A DNA stretch of 64,000 nt from Nocardioides sp. JS614 (lineage in GTDB: Bacteria > Actinomycetota > Actinomycetes > Propionibacteriales > Nocardioidaceae). Position 1 is the first letter of the stretch, and each line of letters opens with the position of its first letter. A program made the position numbers and the translations under genes. A model generated the notes under the pieces. The model was not told where the DNA came from. It worked only from the letters and a program-made list of their open reading frames with translations, and did not search any database. The DNA lies in NCBI RefSeq assembly GCF_000015265.1, contig NC_008699.1:1736001-1800000 (forward strand). Direction: 5' to 3'. This document shows, piece after piece, positions 11,388 through 19,421 of this stretch.

Positions 11388-11933
11388 GTGACCGCCGAGG
11401 CGACCATTGCCGTGCCGCTCGACCTGGCCCTGTCCACCCCCGAGGGCGCACCGATCGTCCTGCGGAGCGTGCTCGAGCACCCCCTCACCGTCGTGCACCT
11501 GGTGCGGTACTACGGCTGCCTGCCGTGCCAGGACTGGCTGGTCCGGCTCGATCGCGCCGCCGGCGAGCTGGCCCGCGAGGGGGTGGGCGCGATCGCGATC
11601 GGGGGCTCCGCCGACTACCAGGCACGGTGGCTGCGCGAGGAGAGGGGAGTACGGGTGTCGCTGCTCCTGGATCCCGAGCAGCGGTTCCGGGACCACGTGG
11701 GGGCAGCGGATCCGCTCGGCTGGCACCTGCTCGATCCGCGCGGGGCTGCGGCGTACACCCGGTCCCTGGCCCGCGGGTTCCGCCCCCAGCACATCACCCG
11801 AGACACGGTGCGCAGCCCGGGCGTCGTCGTCCTCGACGCGACGGGGGCGGTCCGGTGGCGGCACGTCGGCACCCGGATCGGTCACTACCCGTCGCTGGAC
11901 AAGGTGCGTGCCGCCGTCAGCAGGCTGCGGTGA
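11388..11933 (+). CDS. Peroxiredoxin-like (AhpC/TSA, PRX-like) family protein
   Basis: A 181-residue thioredoxin-fold protein. The active-site segment VRYYGCLPCQDWLVRL near residue 44 has a C-x-x-C pair at the place where peroxiredoxin-like proteins carry the reactive cysteine. LLLDPEQRFRDHVG and SPGVVVLDATGAVRWRHVG are the later strands typical of the AhpC/TSA fold. GTG 11388 is preceded by GAGGAG at good spacing. It probably reduces peroxides or disulfides in the cytoplasm, as no signal peptide is seen. Divergent from a membrane-protein gene. The true peroxidase T-x-x-C context is not present, so a disulfide reductase role is also possible. Confidence 0.75.
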   Translation: MTAEATIAVPLDLALSTPEGAPIVLRSVLEHPLTVVHLVRYYGCLPCQDWLVRLDRAAGELAREGVGAIAIGGSADYQARWLREERGVRVSLLLDPEQRFRDHVGAADPLGWHLLDPRGAAAYTRSLARGFRPQHITRDTVRSPGVVVLDATGAVRWRHVGTRIGHYPSLDKVRAAVSRLR

Positions 11934-11942
11934 GCCGACCGG

Positions 11943-12263
11943 TCATCGGGTGGGTTCGTGCTCGTGTCGCTCGGGCGCCGGACGTACCTCCACGCCGCGC
12001 CAGAAGGCGACCCGCCCCTTGACCCTGCGCGCAAGCGGCGACGGCCTCGGGTAGTACCAGGCGGCGTTGGCGCTGGTCACCCCGTCGACACCCACGTCGT
12101 AGTACGACGCCAGGCCCTTCCAGGGGCAGATCGTGTGGGTGCCGGTCGGGGTGAGGAACTCGTGGCTCAATGACTCCTCGGGGAAGTAGTGGTTGCCCTC
12201 GACGACGATCGTGTCGTCGCTCTCGGCGATCACCACGCCGTGGAAGACGGCCTGCATCCTCAT
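11943..12263 (-). CDS. DUF427 domain protein
   Basis: A 106-residue single-domain protein. The DUF427 hallmarks are seen in order: VVIAESDDTIVVEGNHYFP, then PTGTHTICPWKGLASYYDV and ANAAWYYPRPSP. The C-P-W-K-G segment is the most conserved part of this family, whose biochemical role is not established. Two ATG codons are close (12263 and 12257); the first is preceded by AGGAG. It ends 9 nt from the convergent redoxin-like gene, with no obvious terminator. Confidence 0.8.
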   Translation of the reverse strand: MRMQAVFHGVVIAESDDTIVVEGNHYFPEESLSHEFLTPTGTHTICPWKGLASYYDVGVDGVTSANAAWYYPRPSPLARRVKGRVAFWRGVEVRPAPERHEHEPTR

Positions 12264-12414
12264 CGCATCTCCTGGTGTGTGAGTGGACCTGGGCTGGTCA
12301 GGGTCGTCCTGAGCGACCTGGTGGACCGGGGACACTCAGGCACCCACCGGCAGTCTCGCCACGGCCGGGGCTGCGCACTGTGAGCGCGCTCACCGTTCCG
12401 CCCAGCCGGGTGAC

Positions 12415-12420
12415 TACGGT
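12415..12420 (+). promoter_or_regulatory. TAnnnT -10 box of the HAD gene
   Basis: TACGGT ends 6 nt before ATG 12427. The intervening GGAGGG could also serve as a ribosome site if transcription begins further upstream. Confidence 0.4.
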
Positions 12421-12426
12421 GGAGGG

Positions 12427-13158
12427 ATGACGAGCCGGCGGTCCGATCACCCGCTTCCCAGCTCCGACCACCCGGTCAGCCCGGACGGCGCGCGCAGACC
12501 GGCGCTGCTGGTCTTCGACGTCAACGAGACCCTCTCGGACATGTCGGACATCGGCGGACGCTTCGAGGACGTCGGGGCCCCCGCCGCCCTCGCGACGACG
12601 TGGTTCGCCGGACTCCTCCGCGACGGCTTCGCCCTCACCGCGGTCGAGGCGTGCGAGCCCTTCGCCCGGATCGCTGCCGAGGCGCTGCGCGGCGTCCTGC
12701 ACGACCAGTCGTTGGACCGTGCCATCGACGACGCCATCCAGCACGTCATGGCGGGCTTCGCCGGCCTTCCGGTGCACCCCGACGTCCCCGACGGAGTCCG
12801 CGCCCTGAGTGGCCTGGGCATCCGCCTGGTGACCCTGAGCAACGGCTCCGCATCGGTCGCCGAGGCCTTGTTCGACCGGGCCGGGGTCAGGGCGCAGTTC
12901 GAGGCCCTGCTCTCCGTCGAGGACGCCGGTGCGTGGAAGCCGGCGGCGACCGCCTACGCCTACGCACTCGAACGGACGCGGACCGACCCCATGGACGCGA
13001 TGCTGGTCGCCGTGCACCCCTGGGACATCGACGGCGCCTCGCGGGCCGGCCTCGCAACCGCCTGGGTCAACCGGGCCGGCGCCCCCTACCCGGACTACTT
13101 CCGAGCGCCCGACCTGACGGTGCGCTCCCTGACGGAGCTCGCCGACCGGCTGCGGTGA
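12427..13158 (+). CDS. HAD-superfamily (S)-2-haloacid dehalogenase-like hydrolase
   Basis: A 243-residue haloacid dehalogenase-fold enzyme. Motif I is FDVNETL, with nucleophile Asp31. Motif II is LVTLSNGS, a Lys sits in GAWKPAATAY, and the terminal acidic motif is VAVHPWDIDGA. The DVNETL and SNGS forms are those of type II 2-haloacid dehalogenases rather than of phosphatases with DxDGT. It would hydrolyse a C-halogen bond or a related substrate. The first 25 residues are polar and not part of the fold. It stands alone; the convergent neighbour is a MerR regulator. Confidence 0.8.
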   Translation: MTSRRSDHPLPSSDHPVSPDGARRPALLVFDVNETLSDMSDIGGRFEDVGAPAALATTWFAGLLRDGFALTAVEACEPFARIAAEALRGVLHDQSLDRAIDDAIQHVMAGFAGLPVHPDVPDGVRALSGLGIRLVTLSNGSASVAEALFDRAGVRAQFEALLSVEDAGAWKPAATAYAYALERTRTDPMDAMLVAVHPWDIDGASRAGLATAWVNRAGAPYPDYFRAPDLTVRSLTELADRLR

Positions 13159-13233
13159 CCGCCTCGGACGATGCGGCGGCTCAGGGGCGACGCCGGGCCG
13201 GCCCGAGGAGCTGGCGAAGGGGACGCAGCCGGG

Positions 13234-13635
13234 TCACGAGTCCCCGACCAGGATGTGGCAGACGGCGGCGTCCCCGCAGTCGGCGGGGTCGAGGCGGTCG
13301 CCGCGCGTGAGGAGGCGCTCGAGCTCGCCGGCGAGTGCCTCGAGCTCGCGCACCCGCGCGTGAACCTCGTCGAGTCTGGCCGCCAGCAGGGTGGTGACGT
13401 GGGTGCACGGCACGGTGCCTGCGTCTCGCAGGTCGACGATGCCGCGGATCTCGGCGAGGGTGAGGCCCGATGCCTGAGCGCTCCGGATGAACCTGAGCCG
13501 GCCCAGTGTGTCACCGCCGTAGACGCGGTAGCCGTTGGCCTCCCGCGGTGGCCTCGGCAACAGGCCGTCGCGCTCGTAGAACCTGATCGTCTGCGCGGTC
13601 ACGCCTGCCGCATCGGCCAACTGTCCGATCAACAT
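13234..13635 (-). CDS. MerR-family metal-responsive transcriptional regulator
   Basis: A 133-residue MerR protein: the N-terminal winged helix LIGQLADAAGVTAQTIRFYERDGLL and NGYRVYGGDTLGRLRFI, then a dimerisation coiled coil (about 80-115). The C-terminal effector loop has Cys in DPADCGDAAVCHIL, plus a Cys near residue 78 (TVPCTHV). The three-cysteine placement resembles Hg/Pb/Cd/Zn-sensing members. ATG 13635 lies 6 nt after a TAGGCT box, so the mRNA may be leaderless. It is divergent from the mer-like operon, and a classical MerR operator sits between them, so it very probably controls that operon. Confidence 0.88.
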   Translation of the reverse strand: MLIGQLADAAGVTAQTIRFYERDGLLPRPPREANGYRVYGGDTLGRLRFIRSAQASGLTLAEIRGIVDLRDAGTVPCTHVTTLLAARLDEVHARVRELEALAGELERLLTRGDRLDPADCGDAAVCHILVGDS

Positions 13636-13641
13636 GGTCGC

Positions 13642-13647
13642 AGCCTA
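13642..13647 (-). promoter_or_regulatory. -10 box of the merR-like gene (leaderless)
   Basis: On the reverse strand TAGGCT ends 6 nt before ATG 13635, which places the transcription start at or next to the start codon. It lies a few bases from the MerR operator, allowing autoregulation. Confidence 0.5.
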
Positions 13648-13650
13648 GCC

Positions 13651-13682
13651 TTGACCTTGTAGTGCGGATCAAGGTCTAGGTT
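13651..13682 (+). promoter_or_regulatory. MerR-type operator/promoter with 20-bp spacer
   Basis: The -35 TTGACC (13651-13656) and the -10 TAGGTT (13677-13682) are 20 bp apart, the over-long spacing typical of MerR-activated promoters. Within the spacer region sits a perfect inverted repeat GACCTTG (13653-13659) / CAAGGTC (13670-13676). The -10 ends 7 nt before ATG 13690, so the operon mRNA is probably leaderless. Confidence 0.8.
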
Positions 13683-13689
13683 CGGCGCC

Positions 13690-13989
13690 ATGGACGTCAC
13701 GCTGCTCTACTTCGACGGCTGCCCGAACTGGAAGATCGCCGACGAGCGCCTCGCGGCGATCACCGCGAAACGACCGGACATCACGCTGACCCGCCGCCTG
13801 GTCGAGACGATCGACGAGGCGGAGCGGCTCCGGTTCCACGGCTCACCCAGCATCCTCGTGAACGGCGCCGATGCCTTCGCGGACGCCGATACCGCGGTCG
13901 GACTGTCCTGCCGGGTCTACCAGACACCCGACGGGCCTGCCGGCGCACCCACCACCGAGCAGTTGGAAGCAGCCCTCGCCCATGGGTGA
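13690..13989 (+). CDS. Small thioredoxin-fold protein of mer-like operon
   Basis: A 99-residue thioredoxin-like protein with the N-terminal metal/thiol segment LLYFDGCPNWKIADERL (Cys11), the cis-Pro segment HGSPSILVNG and a late GLSCRVY (a second Cys). Homologues are often labelled thioredoxin family or alkylmercury lyase-like, but the lyase catalytic cysteine set is not present. As the first gene of the MerR-controlled operon it may bind or relay a thiophilic metal in the cytoplasm. It overlaps the next gene by 8 nt. Function is inferred from context. Confidence 0.7.
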   Translation: MDVTLLYFDGCPNWKIADERLAAITAKRPDITLTRRLVETIDEAERLRFHGSPSILVNGADAFADADTAVGLSCRVYQTPDGPAGAPTTEQLEAALAHG

Positions 13990-14212
13990 GCGCGGCTCCG
14001 GGGTCGGCGTGGTTGCGACGGCTGCCGCGGGCCTCGGCCTGTGCTGCGGTCTCCCGCTGCTGGCCTCGCTCGGCGCCCTCGGGCTGCTCGCGGGGCTGTC
14101 GACAGGCACCTGGATCCTGGTCGCCGTGGGAGCGACCATCGCCGGGTTCGGCGGATGGCGGGTGGTCGGTCGCCGGCGTCGAGCCTGTCCGATCGCGCCG
14201 GAGGTGCACTGA
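13982..14212 (+). CDS. Small MerT-like metal transport membrane protein
   Basis: A 76-residue membrane protein with two predicted helices. The first carries an adjacent cysteine pair (GLGLCCGLPLLASLG), as in the first helix of MerT/MerF mercuric transporters. The second is WILVAVGATIAGFGGW, and a further Cys follows in RRACPIAPEVH. MerT has three helices and MerF two, so by size it is closer to MerF. It lies between a thioredoxin-fold protein and a MerA-like reductase, so uptake of a thiophilic metal to the reductase is the natural role. No periplasmic MerP is present. Confidence 0.65.
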   Translation: MGERGSGVGVVATAAAGLGLCCGLPLLASLGALGLLAGLSTGTWILVAVGATIAGFGGWRVVGRRRRACPIAPEVH

Positions 14213-14213
14213 G

Positions 14214-15566
14214 ATGGCCGAGACCTACGATCTTGTCGTCGTCGGTGCCGGGATGGCCGGCGTCGCGGCCGCCAACAAGTGTGCGAGCAGCGGTTGGCGG
14301 GTGGCGATCGTCGACGCGCTGCCGTACGGCGGCACCTGCGCGCTGCGCGGCTGTGACCCGAAGAAGATCCTGCGACGCGGAGCCGAGATCATCGACGGTG
14401 CCCGGCTCATGCGCGGCAAGGGGATCGATGGGCAGGGGCTGCGCATCGACTGGGCGGACCTGATGCGGCACAAGCGTGGCTTCACCGACCCGGTGCCCGA
14501 CAACCTCGAACGCGACCTGGCCGGCCATGGCGTCGAGACCCTCCACGGCAACGCGCGATTCCTCGGCGGCAACACCGTCGAGATCGCGGGCGCCTCCGTG
14601 GAGTCGAGACACTTCCTGGTCGCCACCGGCGCACGCCCACGCGCGCTCGCCTTCCCCGGCCACGAGCACCTGATCGACAGCACCGACTTCTTGGACCTCG
14701 AGCGGCTGCCTGCCCGGATCCTGTTCGTCGGCGGCGGCTTCATCTCCTTCGAGTTCGCCCACATCGCGACGCGCGCGGGCAGCGCCACCACGGTGGTCGA
14801 CCGCGGGCCGCGACCGTTGCGCGGATTCGACCCAGACCTCGTGGACCTGCTGCTCGGACGCAGCCGGCAGGCAGGCATCGCCGTACGGCCTGCCACCACG
14901 GTCACGGCGATCGCCAAGGACAAGGCCGGCTACCAGGTCACCCTGGAGACTCCCGAGGGATCCGAGACGATCGAGTGCGATCTCGTCGTCCACGGCGCCG
15001 GACGCGAGGCCGACCTCGCCGGTCTCGACCTCGAGGCCGCCGGTGTCGAGTGGAGCCCACGCGGGGTGCGCGTCGCCGGCCACCTCCAGAGCACCACGAA
15101 CCCCGCGGTCTACGCCGCCGGCGACTCGGCCGACACCCCCGGGATGCCCCTGACCCCGGTCGCTGTGTTCGAGGGCAGGGTCGCCGCCTCGAACATGGTG
15201 AACGGCACGACCAGGGCGCCCGACTACGCCGGCGTGCCGACGGCCGTCTTCACCATCCCCGAGCTCGCTCGCGTCGGGCTGCTCGAGCGGGAGGCCAGGG
15301 AGAGAGGGCTGGACGTCGACGTCCGCTTCAACGACACCAGTGGCTGGTACTCCAACTACCGCACCGGCGAGACCACGGCCGCGGCCAAGATCCTCGTCGA
15401 CCGAGCGACCGACCGGGTCGTCGGAGCGCATCTGCTCGGTCCCGAGTACGCCGAGCTGATCAACGTCCTCGGTCTCGCGATCAAGCTCGGGCTCACGACG
15501 CGACAGCTCAAGTCGACGACCGCCGCCTACCCGACGGTTGGATCGGATCTCGGCTCCATGCTCTAG
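14214..15566 (+). CDS. MerA/glutathione reductase-like FAD-dependent disulfide oxidoreductase
   Basis: A 450-residue flavoprotein with FAD-binding VVVGAGMAGVAAA, a redox-active pair C42-x4-C47 in GGTCALRGCDPKK, NAD(P)-binding ILFVGGGFISFEFA and the second FAD segment VYAAGDSADT. Compared with mercuric reductase it lacks the N-terminal HMA domain and the C-terminal vicinal Cys pair. The usual catalytic H-P-T-x-x-E near the C terminus is replaced by AAYPTVGSD. It is therefore a noncanonical member, perhaps reducing a metal complex or a small disulfide. It starts 1 nt after the MerT-like gene and ends the operon. Confidence 0.8.
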   Translation: MAETYDLVVVGAGMAGVAAANKCASSGWRVAIVDALPYGGTCALRGCDPKKILRRGAEIIDGARLMRGKGIDGQGLRIDWADLMRHKRGFTDPVPDNLERDLAGHGVETLHGNARFLGGNTVEIAGASVESRHFLVATGARPRALAFPGHEHLIDSTDFLDLERLPARILFVGGGFISFEFAHIATRAGSATTVVDRGPRPLRGFDPDLVDLLLGRSRQAGIAVRPATTVTAIAKDKAGYQVTLETPEGSETIECDLVVHGAGREADLAGLDLEAAGVEWSPRGVRVAGHLQSTTNPAVYAAGDSADTPGMPLTPVAVFEGRVAASNMVNGTTRAPDYAGVPTAVFTIPELARVGLLEREARERGLDVDVRFNDTSGWYSNYRTGETTAAAKILVDRATDRVVGAHLLGPEYAELINVLGLAIKLGLTTRQLKSTTAAYPTVGSDLGSML

Positions 15567-15698
15567 CGCCTGCGAGAGATACCGGATTCTGGCCAGGGCA
15601 ACGGCACGGCCGTCCCCGGGGGTGAGCGGTGCCGGAGAGGTCGGTCCTCGACGCGCTCCGCAGGTAGGGCGATGCACTCAGTGGAGCCTGCCTCCTTC

Positions 15699-15755
15699 GG
15701 AGCCCGGGTGGCGGGGCTCCCCCGAGTGACCGGCTCCCCCCGGTGCGGGCACCGG
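15699..15755. terminator. Two hairpins between convergent operons
   Basis: GGAGCCC (15699-15705) pairs with GGGCTCC (15714-15720). CCGGTGC (15740-15746) pairs with GCACCGG (15749-15755), directly against the stop of the aldolase gene. They probably terminate the reverse-strand hydratase/dehydrogenase/aldolase operon and the forward mer-like operon. Confidence 0.5.
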
Positions 15756-16775
15756 TCAGCTGGCGACGGCGCCGACCTGATCGAGCGCGATGTCGATGAT
15801 CATGTCCTCCTGGCCACCGACCAGGCCGCGCCGGCCGCACTCCATCAGCAGCTCGCGCACGTCGACGCCGTACTGATCGGCGGCCCGCTCGGCGTGCCGT
15901 AGGAACGAGGAGTAGACCCCGGCGTAGCCGAGGGTGAGGGTCTCGCGGTCCACCCGGACCGGGCGGTCCTGCAACGGGCGGACCAGGTCGTCGGCGGCGT
16001 CCTGCAGCGCGAACAGGTCGCAGCCGTGCTCGAAGCCGGAGAGGTTCGCCACCGCGACGAACGCCTCGATCGGACAGTTGCCGGCGCCGGCACCGTGCCC
16101 GGCGAGGGAGGCGTCGACCCGCACCGCACCGGTCTCGACGGCCACGACGGAGTTGGCGACCGAGAGCGAGAGGTTCTCGTGGGCGTGGATGCCGATCTCG
16201 GTGGCAGGGTCGAGGACGTCTCGGTACGCCGCGACCCGGTCGCGGACGTCGTTCATCGTGAGCCGGCCGCCGGAGTCGGTGACGTAGACGCAGTGCGCAC
16301 CGTAGGACTCCATGAGCAGGGCCTGCTTGGCGAGCTCCGCCGGCGGCGCCATGTGGGAGAGCATCAGGAAGCCGGAGACGTCCATGCCGATCTCCCGGGC
16401 CGCGGTGATGTGCTGGGCGGAGATGTCGGCCTCCGTGCAGTGCGTGGCGACCCGGACCGAGCGGACCCCGAGGTCGTAGGCGGTCTTGAGCTCGTGGATG
16501 GTGCCGACCCCGGGTAGCAGCAGCGTGGTCAGGCGGGCCCGCTCGAGCACGTCGGCCGCGGCCTCGATCCACTCCCAGTCGGTGTGGGATCCGGGTCCGT
16601 AGTTCACCGAGGAGCCGGCGAGGCCGTCGCCGTGGGCGACCTCGATGGCGTCGACGCCGGCGGCGTCGAGCGCGGCGACGATGCGGCGCACGTCGTCGAG
16701 CCCGATCCGGTGCCGCACGGCGTGCATCCCGTCGCGCAGCGTGACGTCCTGGACGAAGATCTGGTGTGCGTTCAC
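15756..16775 (-). CDS. 4-hydroxy-2-oxovalerate aldolase
   Basis: A 339-residue HMGL-like TIM-barrel enzyme that cleaves 4-hydroxy-2-oxovalerate to pyruvate and acetaldehyde (MhpE/BphI/HsaF type). Seen: [11 protein letters not shown] with the metal-binding Asp and catalytic Arg, VYVTDSGG, and the metal ligands in [15 protein letters not shown]. It overlaps the acetaldehyde dehydrogenase gene by 4 nt. In this family the two proteins form a complex that channels acetaldehyde. It is the last gene of a three-gene reverse operon. Use in phenylpropionate, biphenyl or steroid-ring catabolism cannot be told apart here. Confidence 0.93.
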
Positions 16776-17716
16776 CGGTCGGCCTTCCCTGCAGCGATCC
16801 GCTCGGCCACCTGGAGCGCGGCGGAGGTCATGATGTCGAGGTTCCCGGCGTACGCCGGGAGGTAGTGCGCGGCGCCCTCGACCTCGAGGAACACCGAGAC
16901 CTGGTGCGTGGGGCGCTCCGCGTCGGGAGCGAGGAGGGTGTGCACCGGCTGGTCCGCCGGGATCTCCGTGACCTGGACGGCCTGCTTGAGCCGGTAGCCG
17001 GGCACGTAGGCCGCAACGTCGGCCACCATCTTGTCGACGCTCGCGCGGATCTGTTCGTGGACGTCGGGGTCGGCGGCCGTGACCAGTGCGAAGACCGTGT
17101 CCCGCATGATCAGCGGCGGCTCGGCCGGGTTGAGGATGATGATCGCCTTGCCGCGCGTGGCGCCCCCCACCTCCACGATGGCCGACGAGGTGGTCTCGGT
17201 GAACTCGTCGATGTTGGCGCGGGTGCCGGGGCCGGCCGACCGGGACGCGATCGAGGCGACGATCTCGGCGTACTCGACCGGGACCACCCGCGAGATCGCC
17301 GCGACGATCGGGATCGTCGCCTGGCCGCCGCAGGTCACCATGTTCAGGTTCGGTGCCTCGAGGTGGTCCTCGAGGTTGACCGCCGGGATCGTGAAGGGGC
17401 CGAGGGCGGCCGGGGTCAGGTCGATCAGGCGCTTGCCGAGGGGCAGGAGCCGGGCCGCGTTCACGACGTGCGCGCCGGCCGAGGTGGCGTCGAAGACGAT
17501 CTCGATGTCGTCGAAGCCGGGCAGCGCGACCAGGCCCTCGACGCCCTCCGCCGTTGTCGGGACACCGAACCGGCCGGCTCGGGCGAGCCCGTCCGAGGCC
17601 GGGTCGATGCCGACCATGGCCCCCATCTCGAGGTGCTTGCTGGTGCGCAGCACCTTGATCATCAGGTCGGTGCCGATGTTGCCGGACCCGATGATCGCGA
17701 CCTTGGTCCTAGTCAC
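16772..17716 (-). CDS. Acetaldehyde dehydrogenase (acetylating)
   Basis: A 314-residue enzyme converting acetaldehyde, NAD+ and CoA to acetyl-CoA, the partner of the aldolase. Seen: N-terminal nucleotide-binding [15 protein letters not shown], catalytic cysteine in [11 protein letters not shown], and the MhpF-type C-terminal segment [15 protein letters not shown]. Two GTG starts are possible; 17716 has AGGGAG about 8 nt upstream, whereas at 17725 the ribosome site would be too close. The chosen start overlaps the hydratase gene by 8 nt. Confident family call. Confidence 0.93.
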
Positions 17717-18536
17717 GGTTCTCACTCCCTACGGTGAAGGTCACCGAGCCGAGGCCCGACACGGTGCTACGGACGGTCTGGCCCGGCGCGATCGGGCGCA
17801 TCGGCCCGAGCGCGCCGGAGAGGATCAGCTGCCCCGCGCGCAGCGGTGCACCCAGCTCACGTGCCTGCCGGGCGAGCCACTGCACGGCGGCGACCGGGTC
17901 GCCCAGGCAGGCCTCGCCCGAGCCGGTCGAGACCTCCTCGCCGTCGATCGTCATCGACATCACGACGTCCTTGGGCTCGAAGTCGTCCAGGCTGCGGTGC
18001 CGGCTCCCGAGCACGTAGACGCCGGCCGAGGCGTTGTCCGCGACCGTGTCCGCCAGGCTGATGTCCCACCCGGCGATCCGGCTGCCGCAGATCTCGATCG
18101 CGGCGACCGCGTGCCCGATCGCCTGCCGCACCTGCTCGCGGTCCAGCGGGCCGTCCACGAGGTCGTCCGCGAGCACGAAGGCGATCTCCGCCTCGGCGCG
18201 GGCCTGCATCGTGGCGTCGGCGGGGACGACGTCGCCGTCCGCGTAGGCCATGTCGTCGAAGAGGACGCCGAGGTCGGGGGTGTCGACGCCGAGCTGCTGC
18301 TGGACCGCCTCGGAGGTCAGGCCGATCTTGCGGCCCACGACCGTCGCACCTGCGGCGACGCGCTCGGCGGTGAGCAGCTGCTGCACGGCGTACGCCGCAG
18401 CGAGGTCGTCGCTCGCGATCAGGTCTCGGATCGGCGGGCAGGGGACCCCGGCGCGGTCGGCTTCGCGGAGCCGGTCGGCGGCCGCCGCAAGGACGCTGCC
18501 GGAGACGCTGTTGGTTGCGAGGGTGGTGTCGGCCAT
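17709..18536 (-). CDS. 2-hydroxypenta-2,4-dienoate hydratase (2-keto-4-pentenoate hydratase)
   Basis: A 275-residue hydratase that adds water to 2-hydroxypenta-2,4-dienoate to give 4-hydroxy-2-oxovalerate, the aldolase substrate. The metal-binding acidic cluster typical of the MhpD/HsaE family is in ARAEAEIAFVLADDL, followed by AIEICGSRIAGWDISL and DNASAGVYVLG. First gene of the operon; its ATG at 18536 faces the IclR regulator across 69 nt. The three enzymes form the complete lower meta-cleavage pathway, but no ring-cleavage dioxygenase is in the window. Confidence 0.92.
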   Translation of the reverse strand: MADTTLATNSVSGSVLAAAADRLREADRAGVPCPPIRDLIASDDLAAAYAVQQLLTAERVAAGATVVGRKIGLTSEAVQQQLGVDTPDLGVLFDDMAYADGDVVPADATMQARAEAEIAFVLADDLVDGPLDREQVRQAIGHAVAAIEICGSRIAGWDISLADTVADNASAGVYVLGSRHRSLDDFEPKDVVMSMTIDGEEVSTGSGEACLGDPVAAVQWLARQARELGAPLRAGQLILSGALGPMRPIAPGQTVRSTVSGLGSVTFTVGSENRD

Positions 18537-18579
18537 GAGAAGAGCATCGAGGGGGGCGGGCGCCGACCGTGAGCCCGGC

Positions 18580-18599
18580 GTTCCACTCAGCGGTACGAT
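18580..18599 (+). promoter_or_regulatory. IclR-type imperfect palindrome and -10 box
   Basis: GTTCCACTCAGCGGTAC (18580-18596) is an imperfect palindrome (6 of 8 pairs match) of the TTCC..GGAA type bound by IclR proteins. It overlaps TACGAT (18594-18599), a -10 box ending 6 nt before GTG 18606. It lies between the regulator and the degradation operon and could control both. Confidence 0.5.
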
Positions 18600-18605
18600 C
18601 TTGGG

Positions 18606-19379
18606 GTGGACCTGCCGGGGGACGAGAGCGCGGACCTGGACACCGTGCTGGGCAAGGCGGTGACGATGCTGCGTGCCTTCACCGTCGACGACCAGGTGCT
18701 CTCGTTGGCCGAGCTGGTCCGCCGCACCGGCCTGGCCAAGGCGACCGTGCACCGGGTCGCGGGGGACCTGGTCGACAATCGCCTGCTCGACCGCACCGCG
18801 CTCGGCTATCGCCTCTCCGGGGGGCTCTTCGAGCTCGGGATGCGCGCGTCGCTGGAGCGCGGACTGCTCGAGCTGGCGATGCCGTTCCTGCAGGACCTCT
18901 ACGAGCGGACCCACGAGACCGTCCACCTCGGGCTACGGGAGGGTCACGACGTCGTCTACGTCGCCAAGATCGGCGGCCATCGACAGGCGGCCGCCCCCTC
19001 CCGGACCGGCGGCCGGATGCCGGTGCACTGCACCGCGATCGGCAAGGCCCTGCTCGCCCACGCCGACGCCGCCGTGCAGCGCGAGGTGCTGAGCGGGCCG
19101 CTCGAGCGGCGTACGCCGCACACGATCGTCGCCGCCGGGCTGCTCCAGCGCCAGCTCGCGACCGTCCTGGAGGCCGGCGTCGCCTTCGAGCAGGAGGAGT
19201 CGACGATCGGCCTGCTCTGCGTGGCCGCGCCGGTGCTCGACGACACCGACCACGCGCTGGCGGCGATCAGCGTGGCCGGGCCGGTCGGACGGTTCCGGCC
19301 GCAGGCGCACGTCGACGCGGTCCGGGCCGCGGCCACGGGCCTCGGCAGTGTGGTCGCGCGGAGGCGCTCGCTGCGCTGA
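18606..19379 (+). CDS. IclR-family transcriptional regulator
   Basis: A 257-residue regulator. The N-terminal winged helix reads LSLAELVRRTGLAKATVHRV (about residues 34-53). The C-terminal ligand domain has typical IclR segments: HETVHLGLREGHDVVYVAKI, GGRMPVHCTAIGKALLA and FEQEESTIGLLCVAAPVLD. The GTG start lies 6 nt after TACGAT, so its mRNA is probably leaderless. Divergent from the hydratase/dehydrogenase/aldolase operon, which it most likely controls in response to an aromatic-pathway intermediate. Confidence 0.88.
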   Translation: MDLPGDESADLDTVLGKAVTMLRAFTVDDQVLSLAELVRRTGLAKATVHRVAGDLVDNRLLDRTALGYRLSGGLFELGMRASLERGLLELAMPFLQDLYERTHETVHLGLREGHDVVYVAKIGGHRQAAAPSRTGGRMPVHCTAIGKALLAHADAAVQREVLSGPLERRTPHTIVAAGLLQRQLATVLEAGVAFEQEESTIGLLCVAAPVLDDTDHALAAISVAGPVGRFRPQAHVDAVRAAATGLGSVVARRRSLR

Positions 19380-19421
19380 GATCCGGCGCGTCCGCGGGCG
19401 CTCCGAGGACGCGGCCGAGGC

